Positions 1 through 8,830 are shown, numbered from the stretch's first letter. The stretch: 64,000 nucleotides of DNA from Streptomyces sp. HUAS MG91 (GCF_040529335.1 NZ_CP159534.1:496001-560000); one strand, 5' to 3'. Made by a program: numbers and translations. Notes: generated by a model from the letters alone, not told the origin.

Positions 1-779
1 CCGCGGGCCACCCTGCGGTGGCCGACGTAGACGCTCTCGGCGAGGGCGTCCCACGCGGCGACATGCGCCTCTCGCACCGGGTCGGCCGGGCCGGACGGAC
101 CGTCGAGGAAGCGGGCGTGCAGCCTGCGGGAGCGGGCGAGCAGCCAGGTCTCCAGGGTGAGCCGGTCGAAGGCGGCGGCGCGGTCGGGGTGTTCGGCGTA
201 CGCGGCCGCGTAGGCGTCGACGGTGTCGTCGTCGGCGAGGTCGATCACGGCTGCGGGCGGGGCGGTGCGGCGGGCGGCGGGCGCGAAGGTGACCGTGGTC
301 GCGGCCTCCGGTACGGCGGCGGCGAGTTCGGCGGGGGTCAGGTGGCGGGTGAGGGGGCGGGCGCTCCCCCAGGGTGTCTCGTTGTGGTAGCCGTCGACGA
401 CGACGGCGCCGCCGTTGTCGTCCGTTTCCAGCAGGAAGCTGTGTTCCATGTGGCGGTGCCCGGCGTAGGGCACCCACGGCAGGTGGAAGGCGTCGGCGAC
501 GACGTAGCGGCCGGGGGCGGGCACCGGCGTCCGGCCCGGACCGGTCCGCTCCCGCGCGACGATGTCCAGGCCCAACAGAGGTGCGGCGGACGTCAGTTGC
601 TCTTCGACGGTGCGCTCGACCGTGGGCAGGCCGGCGGCGCCCGGTGCGGGCCGGAAGCGCAGTTCGGCGCCGAGGCCGAGGTGGGTGTGCGCGCCGTGCC
701 AGCGGTCGGCGAGGATCGCCAGGTTGACCTGGACGCAGTCGAAGAGCCGGCAGTCGGTGGTGAGCGTCGGGTCAGTCAT
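1..779 (-). CDS. BtrH/C39-like cysteine acyltransferase or peptidase (C-terminus cut by window edge)
   Basis: Reading leftward from an ATG at 779, the frame stays open for 259 codons to the window edge, so the C-terminus is missing. The start overlaps the stop of the upstream PLP-enzyme gene by 8 bases, which suggests translational coupling as the last visible gene of the NRPS operon. Two cysteines lie near the N-terminus (residues 10 and 15). A mid-protein stretch MEHSFLLE followed by VVVDGYHNETPWG looks like the His and Asp/Asn part of a papain/C39-type fold, the arrangement seen in BtrH-like enzymes that transfer an acyl group from a carrier protein. The family call comes from motif order only; a true peptidase or an unrelated fold is possible. 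Inferred role: releasing or transferring the assembled acyl/peptidyl chain. Confidence 0.5.
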   Translation of the reverse strand, partial: MTDPTLTTDCRLFDCVQVNLAILADRWHGAHTHLGLGAELRFRPAPGAAGLPTVERTVEEQLTSAAPLLGLDIVARERTGPGRTPVPAPGRYVVADAFHLPWVPYAGHRHMEHSFLLETDDNGGAVVVDGYHNETPWGSARPLTRHLTPAELAAAVPEAATTVTFAPAARRTAPPAAVIDLADDDTVDAYAAAYAEHPDRAAAFDRLTLETWLLARSRRLHARFLDGPSGPADPVREAHVAAWDALAESVYVGHRRVAR

Positions 780-2136
780 GGTGCGCTCCGGCTCCGACGG
801 GCTCCTGAGCCGTCTGCAGCCCGCTCATGGCGCGGCGCAGTTCCTCGGGGTCGGGGGCGACGTCGCTCAGTTCGCCGTCCATGAGCTGCTGGTAGGCGCC
901 CAGGTCCAGATAGCCGTGGCCGCTGACGCACACGACGACGCCCCGCTCGGAGCGCAGCAGGCCGCTGTTGGCGTCGGCGCCCGCCGAGGCCAGCCGGGCG
1001 GCGGCGGCCAGGGCGTGCCCGGACTCCGGGGCGGGCAGCACCATCTCGCTGCGCGTGAACAGGCGTCCGGCGTCGAGCGCGTCGACCTGGCCGATGGCCG
1101 TCGCGGCGATCTGGTCGCGGTGCCGCATCGCCGAGAGGACCTTCGCGGCACCGTGGAAGCGCAGGCCCGCGGAGTGCGAGTCGGGTATCGGGTAGGAGCT
1201 GCCGATGGTGTACATGGCCTCCATCGGGCCGGTGCCGGTCGCGTCGGTGCGGTCGTACGCGTACGTGCCGCGGGTCAGCTTGGGCGTGGTGCTGGACTCG
1301 GCGGCCAGCAGCAAGGGGGCGCGGGTGCCGGTCGCGGCGGCCTCGGCGAAGAACGGCAGGGCGATGCCGCCGAAGTTGGAGCCGGCTCCGACGCAGCCGA
1401 CGACGGCGTCGACCTCGGCGTCGAGTGCGGCGAGCTGGTCGGCGGCCTCAAGGCCGATGACCGACTGGTGCAGGATGCTGTAGGTCTCCCCGCTGCCGAT
1501 GCAGAACGCGGCGCCGTCGGTCTTCGCGGCGTACTCGACGGCCTCGCCGATGGCGAGGGAGAGGCTGTTGACGCCTGCCCTGCTCTGCGCGGCGACCTCG
1601 GTCAGTGGGCTGGGGCTGGCGTGCACGGTCGCGCCGAGGGTGCGCATGAGCGTGCCCCGGTAGGGCTTGCGGCGCAGGCTGTTGCCGACCATGAAGACGG
1701 TGCACTTCATGCCGAACATGGCGCAGGCCGCGGCGAGCGCGGTGCCCCACTGCCCGGCGCCGGTGCCGCTGACGAGTTCCCGCACGCCGGCCTTGGCGTA
1801 GTAATAGGCCTGCGCCAGCGCGGTGTTCAGCTTGTGGCTGCCGGAGATGTTGCCGCCCTCGTACTTGACGTAGATCGGCACGCGCGCTCCGACGGCGCGC
1901 TCGAAGCGCTCGGCCCGCCACAGCGGCGTGGGCCTGAAGGCGCGGTACGCCTCGACGATCTCGGCCGGGATGTCCCAGTGCTCCTTCTGCAGGACGCTCT
2001 GGCGCACCAGTTCCATCGGCAGGTTGACCTGGACGCCGTCGCGGCTCGCGGTCTGCGGGGTGCGGTCCGGCGGCAGCTGTTCGTCGAGGTGCGGCAGGAC
2101 GCTGCGCCAGCTGGTGGGAAGGGACGTGGTGCCCAT
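772..2136 (-). CDS. TrpB2-like PLP-dependent beta-synthase
   Basis: The 454-residue protein has the fold-type II PLP signature: KYEGGNISGSHKLNTALAQ carries the Schiff-base lysine, TGAGQWG follows about 25 residues later, and GCVGAGSNFGG is the phosphate-binding glycine loop. This pattern matches the TrpB2 branch of tryptophan synthase beta subunits, which work without TrpA and perform beta-replacement on serine-like substrates. No trpA or other tryptophan gene is nearby. The gene sits inside an NRPS operon with a 1-base TGATG overlap with the carrier-protein gene before it. The inferred role is to make a non-proteinogenic amino acid, or to act on a carrier-bound one, for the adjacent NRPS. 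Tryptophan biosynthesis is unlikely from context. Confidence 0.85.
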   Translation of the reverse strand: MGTTSLPTSWRSVLPHLDEQLPPDRTPQTASRDGVQVNLPMELVRQSVLQKEHWDIPAEIVEAYRAFRPTPLWRAERFERAVGARVPIYVKYEGGNISGSHKLNTALAQAYYYAKAGVRELVSGTGAGQWGTALAAACAMFGMKCTVFMVGNSLRRKPYRGTLMRTLGATVHASPSPLTEVAAQSRAGVNSLSLAIGEAVEYAAKTDGAAFCIGSGETYSILHQSVIGLEAADQLAALDAEVDAVVGCVGAGSNFGGIALPFFAEAAATGTRAPLLLAAESSTTPKLTRGTYAYDRTDATGTGPMEAMYTIGSSYPIPDSHSAGLRFHGAAKVLSAMRHRDQIAATAIGQVDALDAGRLFTRSEMVLPAPESGHALAAAARLASAGADANSGLLRSERGVVVCVSGHGYLDLGAYQQLMDGELSDVAPDPEELRRAMSGLQTAQEPVGAGAHHD

Positions 2137-2411
2137 CAGGCGGCCTCCGCCCCGAGCAGCACGACCTCGATCAGGTCGTTGACGGTCTGGAAGCTGCGGC
2201 CGACGAACAGGTCGTCGGGCAGGACGATGTCCAGCTCGTCCTCCAGCAGCACCAGCATGCCGACGAAACCCAGCGAATTGACGTGGAGTATCTCGCCGTT
2301 GAGCGGCTCGTGGTCGTCGATGTCGGCGGGCTGAAGGGGCAGGCGGGACTCGGCGAGCACCACGCGCTTGACGGATTCGGTGACCGCCGTCCGGTCCAGT
2401 CCTGTGATCAT
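2136..2411 (-). CDS. Free-standing acyl/peptidyl carrier protein
   Basis: This 91-residue protein has the carrier four-helix pattern. The phosphopantetheine serine is in LHVNSLGFV (about residue 46), followed by the acidic helix VLLEDELDIVLPDDLF. The usual Asp before the serine is Asn here. Its stop overlaps the ATG of the TrpB-like gene by one base, and the ProA-like gene ends 56 bases upstream. As a discrete carrier next to a ProA-like dehydrogenase, an SDR and a PLP enzyme, it probably holds the substrate that those enzymes modify; that role is inferred. Confidence 0.88.
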   Translation of the reverse strand: MITGLDRTAVTESVKRVVLAESRLPLQPADIDDHEPLNGEILHVNSLGFVGMLVLLEDELDIVLPDDLFVGRSFQTVNDLIEVVLLGAEAA

Positions 2412-2467
2412 TGAATGCTCCGGGGATGTCCGTGGGAACGAGGGGGGTGAGGGGGTGGGGCCGGGTG

Positions 2468-3751
2468 TCACAAGGAGCTGCGCAGGGTGCCGCGCGCGTC
2501 GACGACCCAGCTGTGGGTCACGAGCGCTCCGAGCGTGACGGGGCCCCTGACGTGCATGCGGCCGGTGCTGATGGAGATCTCGGAGCCGAGGCCGAGGGTG
2601 GGTCCGTCGTGCAGGCGCAGGGAGCCGTTGACGACGATCGCGGCGGCGTCGACCCGGCGGGCGAACTCCCGGGTGACGTCGGTGTCGGTGGCGACGACTC
2701 CCTCGGTGTGGCCGGAGCCGTAGGTCCGGATGTGCCGGACCGCCTCGGCCTGTCCCGCGACCGGGTACACGCCGATCGTGGCGTCGAGGAACTCGCGGCC
2801 GAGGTCGTGCTCCTGGAGTTCGCCCAGGCTCCACGGGCGGCCCGGCGCGGAGGCGTCGGCCGTGTCGGGGCGCGGGGCGTGCGCGGCGAGCCGTACGTTC
2901 ACCGGGCGGTCGCCGCGCTCGGAGGCCCGCAGCAGGGCGGCGACGAAGTCGGCCGCGACCTCCTCGTCGACCAGGACCATCTCGGCGGTGTTGCAGGCGG
3001 TGGGCTCGGGCAGCTTGCTGTCGAGCGCGGCCTCGGCGGCGAGGTCGAGGTCGGCGCTGCGGTGGACGTAGAGGTGGTTGACGCCGCCGCCGCTGGCGAT
3101 CACGGGGATCGAGGAGGCGGTGCGGCAGTAGTCGATGAGGGACGGGCTGCCGCGCGGGATGAGCACGTCGATCGCGTCGGGGCGCTTGAGGAGGGCGCGC
3201 AGCTGGGTCCGCCGGGGGTCGTCGATGACGCTGACCAGGCCGGTCGGCAGGCCGGCGGCGTCCAGGGCGTCGTGGGCGACGGCCGCGAGGGCCTGGTTGG
3301 TGCGGGCGATCTCCTTGCCGCCGCGCAGGATCACCGCGTTGCCGACGGCGACGGGCAGCAGGGCGCCTTCCACGGTGACCGTGGGCCGGGCCTCGTAGAC
3401 CATGAAGGCGACGCCGAGCGGCTTGGGGACGCGGCTGCGGGTGCCCCAGGGTCCGGTCGGGACGCCGGCGTCGGGGGCGGTGACCTCGGCGAGTTCGGAC
3501 AGCACGGCCTCGGTGAGGCGTTCGAGGCCGGCGAGGTGGGCGGTGGTCAGGCGGAGCCGGTCGAGCAGGACCGGGGACAGTCCGCGCTCCTCGGCCGCGG
3601 CGACGTCCTCGGCGTTGGCCTCCAGGACGGCCGGCCAGTGGGCGGCGAGCCGTTTGGCCAGCTCACGGCAGTAGGTCTCGTAGGCCAGGTCGCCGACCGG
3701 GGGTGCGGTGGCGACGGCCTCGCGGGCGGATACGAGCAGTTCGTCGGTCAT
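2468..3751 (-). CDS. ProA-like (glutamate-5-semialdehyde dehydrogenase family) reductase
   Basis: The 427-residue protein spans the full length of the gamma-glutamyl-phosphate reductase family: an NADPH-binding half with AVGNAVILRGGKEIARTN, and the catalytic-cysteine region LPEPTACNTAEMVLVDEE. Housekeeping ProA reduces gamma-glutamyl phosphate to the semialdehyde. Here the gene lies 6 bases after an SDR gene and before a carrier protein, and no glutamate kinase gene (proB) is seen. It may be a pathway copy making a semialdehyde or cyclic imine building block, or it may reduce a carrier-bound acyl group. It could still be the only proA of the genome, but its place in an overlapping NRPS operon argues against that. 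Confidence 0.85.
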   Translation of the reverse strand: MTDELLVSAREAVATAPPVGDLAYETYCRELAKRLAAHWPAVLEANAEDVAAAEERGLSPVLLDRLRLTTAHLAGLERLTEAVLSELAEVTAPDAGVPTGPWGTRSRVPKPLGVAFMVYEARPTVTVEGALLPVAVGNAVILRGGKEIARTNQALAAVAHDALDAAGLPTGLVSVIDDPRRTQLRALLKRPDAIDVLIPRGSPSLIDYCRTASSIPVIASGGGVNHLYVHRSADLDLAAEAALDSKLPEPTACNTAEMVLVDEEVAADFVAALLRASERGDRPVNVRLAAHAPRPDTADASAPGRPWSLGELQEHDLGREFLDATIGVYPVAGQAEAVRHIRTYGSGHTEGVVATDTDVTREFARRVDAAAIVVNGSLRLHDGPTLGLGSEISISTGRMHVRGPVTLGALVTHSWVVDARGTLRSSL

Positions 3752-3757
3752 GGTCTC

Positions 3758-4498
3758 CTACCACATGAACTGGCCGCCGTCGACGATCAGTTTCTGACCG
3801 GTGACGTAGCGGCTGAGCGGGCCCACGAGGTATTCGAGGGCGTCGGCGATGTCGTCGGGGGAGCCGATGCGTCGCTGGGGGATCTCGGAGAGCACCGCGG
3901 CGCGGCGCTCCGGGTCGTCGAGCCGGAACCGGTCGACGAGCTCCTGGGTCTCGGTCATCCCGGGGATCAGGCAGTTGACCCGCACGGTGGGGGCGAGTTC
4001 CAGGGCCAGGCACTTGGTCAGCTGGAGCAGTCCGGCCTTGGAGGCGGCGTAGTTGACGCCGTTGAGGCGGGGTCGCAGGCCGGTGGTCGCGCCGATGTTG
4101 ACGACCGTTCCGGTGCCGGCGTCGAGCATCGCGGGGGCGAGGGCCTGGGTGAGGTGGAAGGGGCCGGACAGGTTGGTGTCGAGCACGTCCTGCCAGTCGT
4201 CCTCGGTGAGTTCGAGGAAGGGCCGGTCGATGTTGATGCCCGCGTTGTTCACGAGGACCTCGGGCGTGCCGTGCTCGCCGAGGATCGTCCGGGCGGCGGC
4301 GCGCACGGACGCGCGGTCGCCGAGGTCGGCGCGGAGCACGTCGATGCCGTGCTCGTCGGCGGCCCGCCGGGCGGCGTCCTTGTCGGAGCGGTAGAGGGCG
4401 ATGGTGCGGTGGCCGAGGTCGCGCAGCCGCAGGGACAGGGCCAGGCCGATGCCGCGGGTGCCGCCGGTGACGACGGCGAGGGGGGTCGTGCTGGTCAT
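3758..4498 (-). CDS. SDR-family oxidoreductase (FabG-like)
   Basis: This 246-residue classical short-chain dehydrogenase shows the N-terminal cofactor loop TGGTRGIGLAL, the NNAGI motif, and the catalytic YAASKAG (Tyr and Lys) preceded by the active-site region GATTGLRP. The GGT-R-GIG pattern with a following arginine suggests NADP(H). The expected catalytic Ser lies near IGATTG, where Thr residues stand instead, so activity should be checked by alignment. The ATG overlaps the stop of the thioesterase gene by 4 bases (ATGA), so it is co-translated with the NRPS genes. Likely role: keto reduction or alcohol oxidation on the NRPS product or precursor. Confidence 0.88.
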   Translation of the reverse strand: MTSTTPLAVVTGGTRGIGLALSLRLRDLGHRTIALYRSDKDAARRAADEHGIDVLRADLGDRASVRAAARTILGEHGTPEVLVNNAGINIDRPFLELTEDDWQDVLDTNLSGPFHLTQALAPAMLDAGTGTVVNIGATTGLRPRLNGVNYAASKAGLLQLTKCLALELAPTVRVNCLIPGMTETQELVDRFRLDDPERRAAVLSEIPQRRIGSPDDIADALEYLVGPLSRYVTGQKLIVDGGQFMW

Positions 4499-5226
4499 CG
4501 GGGTGTCTCCCGCGGTGTGTCGGTGAGCCGGTCGAGGAAGTCGTCCAGGTGGGACAGGAGCCTCGGTTGGTGGGCCGCCTCGAAGACCTCGAAGTGGCCG
4601 CAGTCGAGGTCCCGTACGGTCAGCCGGTCGGTCAACTCGTGCCAGGCGGCGATCTGTTGGTCGCGCTCCGGTCCGGCGCAGGCCATCAGCAGGGCGGGAC
4701 CGCCGGGCCGGGAGCGGGTGCGGTGCGCGGCGCTGGCCGTCACGTGGGCCAGCGCGGTGGTGCGGGCGCGGGCGGCGTCGGTGCCGTCTCCGAGGTGGCT
4801 GACGGACTTCTCGATCGCGTCGAGTACCAGCGTCCGGGCACCGGCGTCGGGGGTGGTGTGCTCGGTGAAGCTGTCGATCAGCACCACGGCGGGGGCCGGG
4901 CCGTCCTCGGCCAGGTGTGCGGCGAGTTCCCAGGCGAGTACGCCGCCCAGCGACCAGCCGACCAGGACGCGCGGGCGGTCGGGGATCCGGCCGAGCAGGT
5001 CGAGGTAGGCGCGGGTCATCTCCGCGACGTCGTCGTGCGGTTCCTCGCCGGGCAGCAGTCCGGCGGCGCGGATGCCGAACACACTGCCGTGGCGGGCCAG
5101 CCGGGCGGCGGTGCCGAGGTACTGGCCGAGGCCACCGCCCGCCGGGTGGAGGAGCACGCTGCTGAGCGGGCCGGGCCGCTGGGCGAGCGGGACGAGCAGC
5201 TTGGTCCCGTGGGTCGTGGCCGGCAT
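4495..5226 (-). CDS. Alpha/beta-hydrolase thioesterase (NRPS-associated)
   Basis: The 243-residue protein has the thioesterase nucleophile elbow GWSLGGVLAWE, an oxyanion-side LLHPAGGGLGQY near the N-terminus and a late catalytic histidine in DCGHFEVF. It starts at the ATG at 5226, overlapping the NRPS stop by one base. Directly following the C-A-PCP gene, it may work as the release thioesterase of that module, which has no integrated TE, or as an editing enzyme. A second type II thioesterase lies at 18,121-18,873, and a third TE domain is fused to the C-PCP-TE protein. Confidence 0.85.
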   Translation of the reverse strand: MPATTHGTKLLVPLAQRPGPLSSVLLHPAGGGLGQYLGTAARLARHGSVFGIRAAGLLPGEEPHDDVAEMTRAYLDLLGRIPDRPRVLVGWSLGGVLAWELAAHLAEDGPAPAVVLIDSFTEHTTPDAGARTLVLDAIEKSVSHLGDGTDAARARTTALAHVTASAAHRTRSRPGGPALLMACAGPERDQQIAAWHELTDRLTVRDLDCGHFEVFEAAHQPRLLSHLDDFLDRLTDTPRETPR

Positions 5227-8200
5227 CAGGCGTCCTCGGCGAGCGCGATGATCCAGGCCGCCTGGGCGCGAACGGTCGGGTCGCGGAAGAAGTCGAGGAT
5301 CGGGATCTGGACGCCGTACTCCTCCTCGATCCGGGCGCCGGCGGCCATCACGGTCAGCGAGTGGGCGCCGTACTCCAGGAGCGAGCGGTCGACCGGCACC
5401 TCCGCGATGCCGAGGAGCTTCGCCCACATCCGCTGGAGGGCCGCGACGAGCGGGTCGTCGGTGGTGGTCACGGCGGGCGCGGACCGTGTCTCGTCCGCCA
5501 GGGCCTGCTCGGCCCGGGCGGCGAGTGCGGTGCGGTCCACCTTGCCGTTGCGGGTGGTGGGCACGGTGTCCAGGGGGAAGACCCGGGCGGGCACCATGTA
5601 GCCGGGCAGGGTGGCCGCCACGTGCGCGCGGATGCCGTCCGGGTCGGGCGAACGGCCGTCCTCGGGCCGGAAGAACAGGGCGAGGCGGCGTTCGTGCCCT
5701 TCCCCGTGCACGACTCCGACGGCGCGGGCCACGTCGGGGTGGGAGGCGGCGGCGCTCTCCAGCTCGCCCAGCTCGACCCGGTAGCCGCGGATCTTGACCT
5801 GGTCGTCGTCGCGGCCGAGGAAGAGCAGCGCGCCGCTCTCGTCGCGCAGGACCTGGTCGCCGGTGCGGTACATGCGGGCCCGCTCGTCGTCGGCGTACGG
5901 GTCCGGCAGGAACCGTTCTGCCGTGCGTACGGGGTCGTTGACGTAGCCCAGTGCGGGGCAGGCGCCCGCGAGGTACAGCTCGCCGGGGACGCCGCGCGGG
6001 GCGAGGTGGCCCGTGGTGTCCACGATGTGCGCCGCCACGTCGGTGATCGGGCGGCCGATGGGGACGTGGGACGGCCAGGGACGGTTGTCGGCGGTGAGCC
6101 GGTGCGTGGTGACGGCGTGGGTCTCGGTGGGGCCGTACAGGTTCACCAGGGTCAGGTGCGGGCGGTCGGCGAAGAAGCGGCGGACCCGGTCGTCGAGCAG
6201 GAGCTGTTCGCCGGAGACGCAGACGTGGCTCAGGTGCGGCAGATCGTCGCCGGTGTCCTGCGCGGCCCGGACGAACGCGGGCAGCGCGGCGACCGGGAGG
6301 TAGACGTGGGTGACCCGGTGCGCGCGCACGCGTTCGACGACGGCGGGCAGGTCCCTGCGGTCGGCGGGCTCGCGGGAGACGAGCGTCCCGCCGGCGACGA
6401 GGGTCGGCAGGATCTCCTGGAAGGAGACGTCGAATCCCAGCGGCGCGTACTGCAGGAAGCGGGTGCGCTCGTCCATGTCCAGGGCGTCGAGCTGCCACTC
6501 GGTGAGGTTCATCAGGGGGCCGCTGTTCATCAGCACGCCCTTGGGGCGGCCGGTGGAGCCCGAGGTGAACATGATGTACACGCCGTCGGAGGCGCCGGTC
6601 GCGGCGGCCTCGTCGGGTGCCGTGTCCACCGGTCCGGCGGTCAGTTCGGCCGGAGTGAGCAGGTCCACGCCCTCGACCGGGTCGTCGCCCACGACCAGGC
6701 GGCAGTCCGCCTTGCCGGTCATGTACGTCAGCCGGTCGGCGGGCAGGCCGAGGTCGAGCGGCAGGAAGACGGCGCCGCGGGCGAGGACCGCGAGGACGGT
6801 GACGACCGTGTCCACGAGGGTGGTCGTGGTGAGGCCGACGACGGTGCCGCGTGCGACGCCGCGTGCGGCCAGCGCGGCCGCGCCTGCGGCGGCCAGGCGG
6901 TCCAGCTCCGCGTAGGTGAGCCGGCGGTCGTCCTCCTGTACGGCGACCTGTCCGGGCCGCTCCGCCGCCGCGGCCCGCACGGCGCTGTACAGATCGGGGC
7001 GGGTCAGTCGGCGGCGGTACCCGTCGTGGTCGTGGGAGTCCTCGGCCGAGGCGTCCGCGAAGAGGTCGGCGACGGTCCGGCCGGGCTGTTCGACGGCCCG
7101 GTCGAGGACGCCGCGCAGGGACGCGGCCAGGGCGTCGGCGAGGGGTTCCGGCAGCAGTTCGCGGTCGCTCTCCAGCTCGAGGGACCAGCCCTCGGGGCCG
7201 GGGGTCACGCCGAGCCAGAGGTCGAACTTGGCGGTGCCGTTGCCGTGTTCGCGCACGCGGCGTACCGCGGATCCGGGCTCGGCGTCGGTCGCGTCCTGGA
7301 GCGCGAGCATGCAGGAGAAGACCGGGTTGCGGTTGGTCGAGCGGTCCGGGTCGACGTGGCGGACGATGCGGTCGAAGGAGACGGCGGCGTCGGCACGGGC
7401 CCGGCCGGCCTCGGCCTGGACGGTCTCCTTGACGAAGACGTCGAAGGGGGCGTCCCAGGGCACGTCCACGATGAGCGGCAGGGTGTTGACGAAGAAGCCG
7501 CACAGGTCGAAGGAGCCGAGGGTGCGGCGTGCCATGACGGGGCTGCCGAAGACGACGCTGGTGTTGGCGGAGTGCCGGGCGAGCACGGCGGCGTAGACGG
7601 CGGAGAAGAGGACGAACGGGCTGACGCCGAGCGTCGCGCACAGGCCGTCCAGGTCCGCGGACTGCCGGGGCGACAGCCGGATCTCGCGCCGGGTGCCGGT
7701 GAAGTCGGTGGTGACGGGGCGGTTGGGCCGCGGGTTGAGGACGGTGGCGGGGGTGGCCCGCAAGCGGTCGGCCAGGGTCTTCGCCGCGCGCTCCGTCTCG
7801 TCGTCGTCCGCGGCGTTGAGCTGGGCGTCCAGCTCGCGCCGCAGGGCGCGTTCGCGTGCGGTGCGCACCGTCTCGACGTCCAGCGTGCCCTGGGCGGACG
7901 CGGTCAGGTCGCGGACGAACTGGCGCAGCGAGAAACCGTCGAAGACGAGGTGGTGCACCACGAGGAGCAGCGCCGAGCGGGTGCCGTCGGCGGTGCGGAG
8001 CAGCACCGTGCGCAGCAGTGGGGACCGCGTCAGGTCGAAGGCGGTGTCGCCGAGTTCGGCGAGGAGTTCGGCGCGCCGGCGGTCGAACTCCGCGGCCGGG
8101 GTGGTGACGTGGTGCAGCGGGGCGTCGGAGGGGACGTCGCCGAGCACGGCGTGCGGGTCGGCGCCCTCGCGGATCGCGAGCCGCAGGGCCGGCTGCACCG

Positions 8201-8378
8201 CGAGGACGTCGGTGAGGGCCGTGGCGAGGGCGGCCGGGGTGAGGGCGGGGTCGAGTTCCAGCTCGGCCACGACGTTGTAGAGGTGGGGCACCGGCACCGT
8301 GCGGTGCACGACGAGGAGCCCCTTCTGGGCGGCGGTGAGCGGGAGGGTGGCCGTGGGGACCTGCGGGGCGATGGTCAT
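5226..8378 (-). CDS. Non-ribosomal peptide synthetase, C-A-PCP module
   Basis: One complete module of 1050 residues. The condensation domain (about 10-430) has HHLVFDG at 142-148. The adenylation domain (about 450-930) has FTSGSTGRPKG, LYGPTETH, YRTGDQ and NGKVDR. The carrier domain has its serine in YGAHSLTV near residue 1007. There is no thioesterase. By hand alignment to GrsA the specificity residues read D-V-Q-A-C-S-L-A-V-K, which resembles the proline/pipecolate class only in its first three positions, so the substrate is not predicted. The ATG at 8378 was chosen because it follows a GAAGGAGAG site and overlaps the preceding carrier gene by 4 bases; an in-frame start 39 bases upstream is less likely. 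Confidence 0.95.
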   Translation of the reverse strand: MTIAPQVPTATLPLTAAQKGLLVVHRTVPVPHLYNVVAELELDPALTPAALATALTDVLAVQPALRLAIREGADPHAVLGDVPSDAPLHHVTTPAAEFDRRRAELLAELGDTAFDLTRSPLLRTVLLRTADGTRSALLLVVHHLVFDGFSLRQFVRDLTASAQGTLDVETVRTARERALRRELDAQLNAADDDETERAAKTLADRLRATPATVLNPRPNRPVTTDFTGTRREIRLSPRQSADLDGLCATLGVSPFVLFSAVYAAVLARHSANTSVVFGSPVMARRTLGSFDLCGFFVNTLPLIVDVPWDAPFDVFVKETVQAEAGRARADAAVSFDRIVRHVDPDRSTNRNPVFSCMLALQDATDAEPGSAVRRVREHGNGTAKFDLWLGVTPGPEGWSLELESDRELLPEPLADALAASLRGVLDRAVEQPGRTVADLFADASAEDSHDHDGYRRRLTRPDLYSAVRAAAAERPGQVAVQEDDRRLTYAELDRLAAAGAAALAARGVARGTVVGLTTTTLVDTVVTVLAVLARGAVFLPLDLGLPADRLTYMTGKADCRLVVGDDPVEGVDLLTPAELTAGPVDTAPDEAAATGASDGVYIMFTSGSTGRPKGVLMNSGPLMNLTEWQLDALDMDERTRFLQYAPLGFDVSFQEILPTLVAGGTLVSREPADRRDLPAVVERVRAHRVTHVYLPVAALPAFVRAAQDTGDDLPHLSHVCVSGEQLLLDDRVRRFFADRPHLTLVNLYGPTETHAVTTHRLTADNRPWPSHVPIGRPITDVAAHIVDTTGHLAPRGVPGELYLAGACPALGYVNDPVRTAERFLPDPYADDERARMYRTGDQVLRDESGALLFLGRDDDQVKIRGYRVELGELESAAASHPDVARAVGVVHGEGHERRLALFFRPEDGRSPDPDGIRAHVAATLPGYMVPARVFPLDTVPTTRNGKVDRTALAARAEQALADETRSAPAVTTTDDPLVAALQRMWAKLLGIAEVPVDRSLLEYGAHSLTVMAAGARIEEEYGVQIPILDFFRDPTVRAQAAWIIALAEDA

Positions 8379-8629
8379 CGGAGGCTCTCCTTCGGAATGA
8401 GGAGTCCGCGCAGCCACTGCCGGAGTTCGCCCACCGTGTGCACCGAGGCGAGGCCGGTGGGGTCGATCTCCTGGTCCGGGTCGGTGATCAGTTCACTGGC
8501 GATGCGCAGCACGGACAGTGAATGCAGCCCCACCTCGGCCAGCAGGGAATTGTCGTCGAATGACGCACGGATGTGTCTCGAAATGACTGAACCTATTTCC
8601 GCGTCGGCCATCTCGTCCGCATGGTTCAT
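8375..8629 (-). CDS. Discrete carrier protein, first gene of the NRPS operon
   Basis: An 84-residue carrier protein with the phosphopantetheine serine in VGLHSLSVLRI, preceded by the short helix typical of acyl carrier proteins. The start at 8629 follows GAGGAG at 9 bases. It ends in a 4-base overlap with the C-A-PCP gene, so it opens the leftward operon. It probably delivers a starter or modified aminoacyl unit to the condensation domain of that NRPS, which begins with a C domain and so needs an upstream donor. The loading enzyme is not obvious; the stand-alone A enzyme at 13,532 is one candidate. Confidence 0.85.
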   Translation of the reverse strand: MNHADEMADAEIGSVISRHIRASFDDNSLLAEVGLHSLSVLRIASELITDPDQEIDPTGLASVHTVGELRQWLRGLLIPKESLR

Positions 8630-8798
8630 TACTCAGACTCCTCGGGGAAAGGTCGCTTCGTGGCGCACCACGAATAGTTCAGCAGAGCCCGTCCCGTGGT
8701 CAATGGCGACCTTGAGCAGTCATTGAAAGACGTGATTGCCGCCCTCCGCACACGCCTTCCGAAATGGGGTCATCAATAAATTCGATAGATCAACGCAA

Positions 8799-8830
8799 AA
8801 GGAGGAGGCCGGTTTTCCGGCCTCCTCCTT
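8799..8830 (-). terminator. Rho-independent-type hairpin after the MFS exporter gene
   Basis: A perfect 14-base-pair stem (8799-8812 with 8817-8830) closes a TTTT loop. It starts 29 bases beyond the stop of the exporter gene and separates that unit from the NRPS operon promoter region at about 8,630-8,790. Confidence 0.8.

Noticed and set aside
2468..3751. Housekeeping proA
   Set aside because: Not certain, but the overlapping NRPS operon and absence of proB make a pathway enzyme more likely.
2411..5008. Long rightward frame of 865 codons opposite the ProA/SDR/thioesterase genes
   Set aside because: It is a Gly/Val/Asp-rich antisense frame caused by GC-rich third positions. The opposite strand has recognised domains and tight overlaps.
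5361..8726. Rightward frame of more than 1100 codons opposite the NRPS
   Set aside because: Antisense shadow of the C-A-PCP gene, which carries all the domain motifs.
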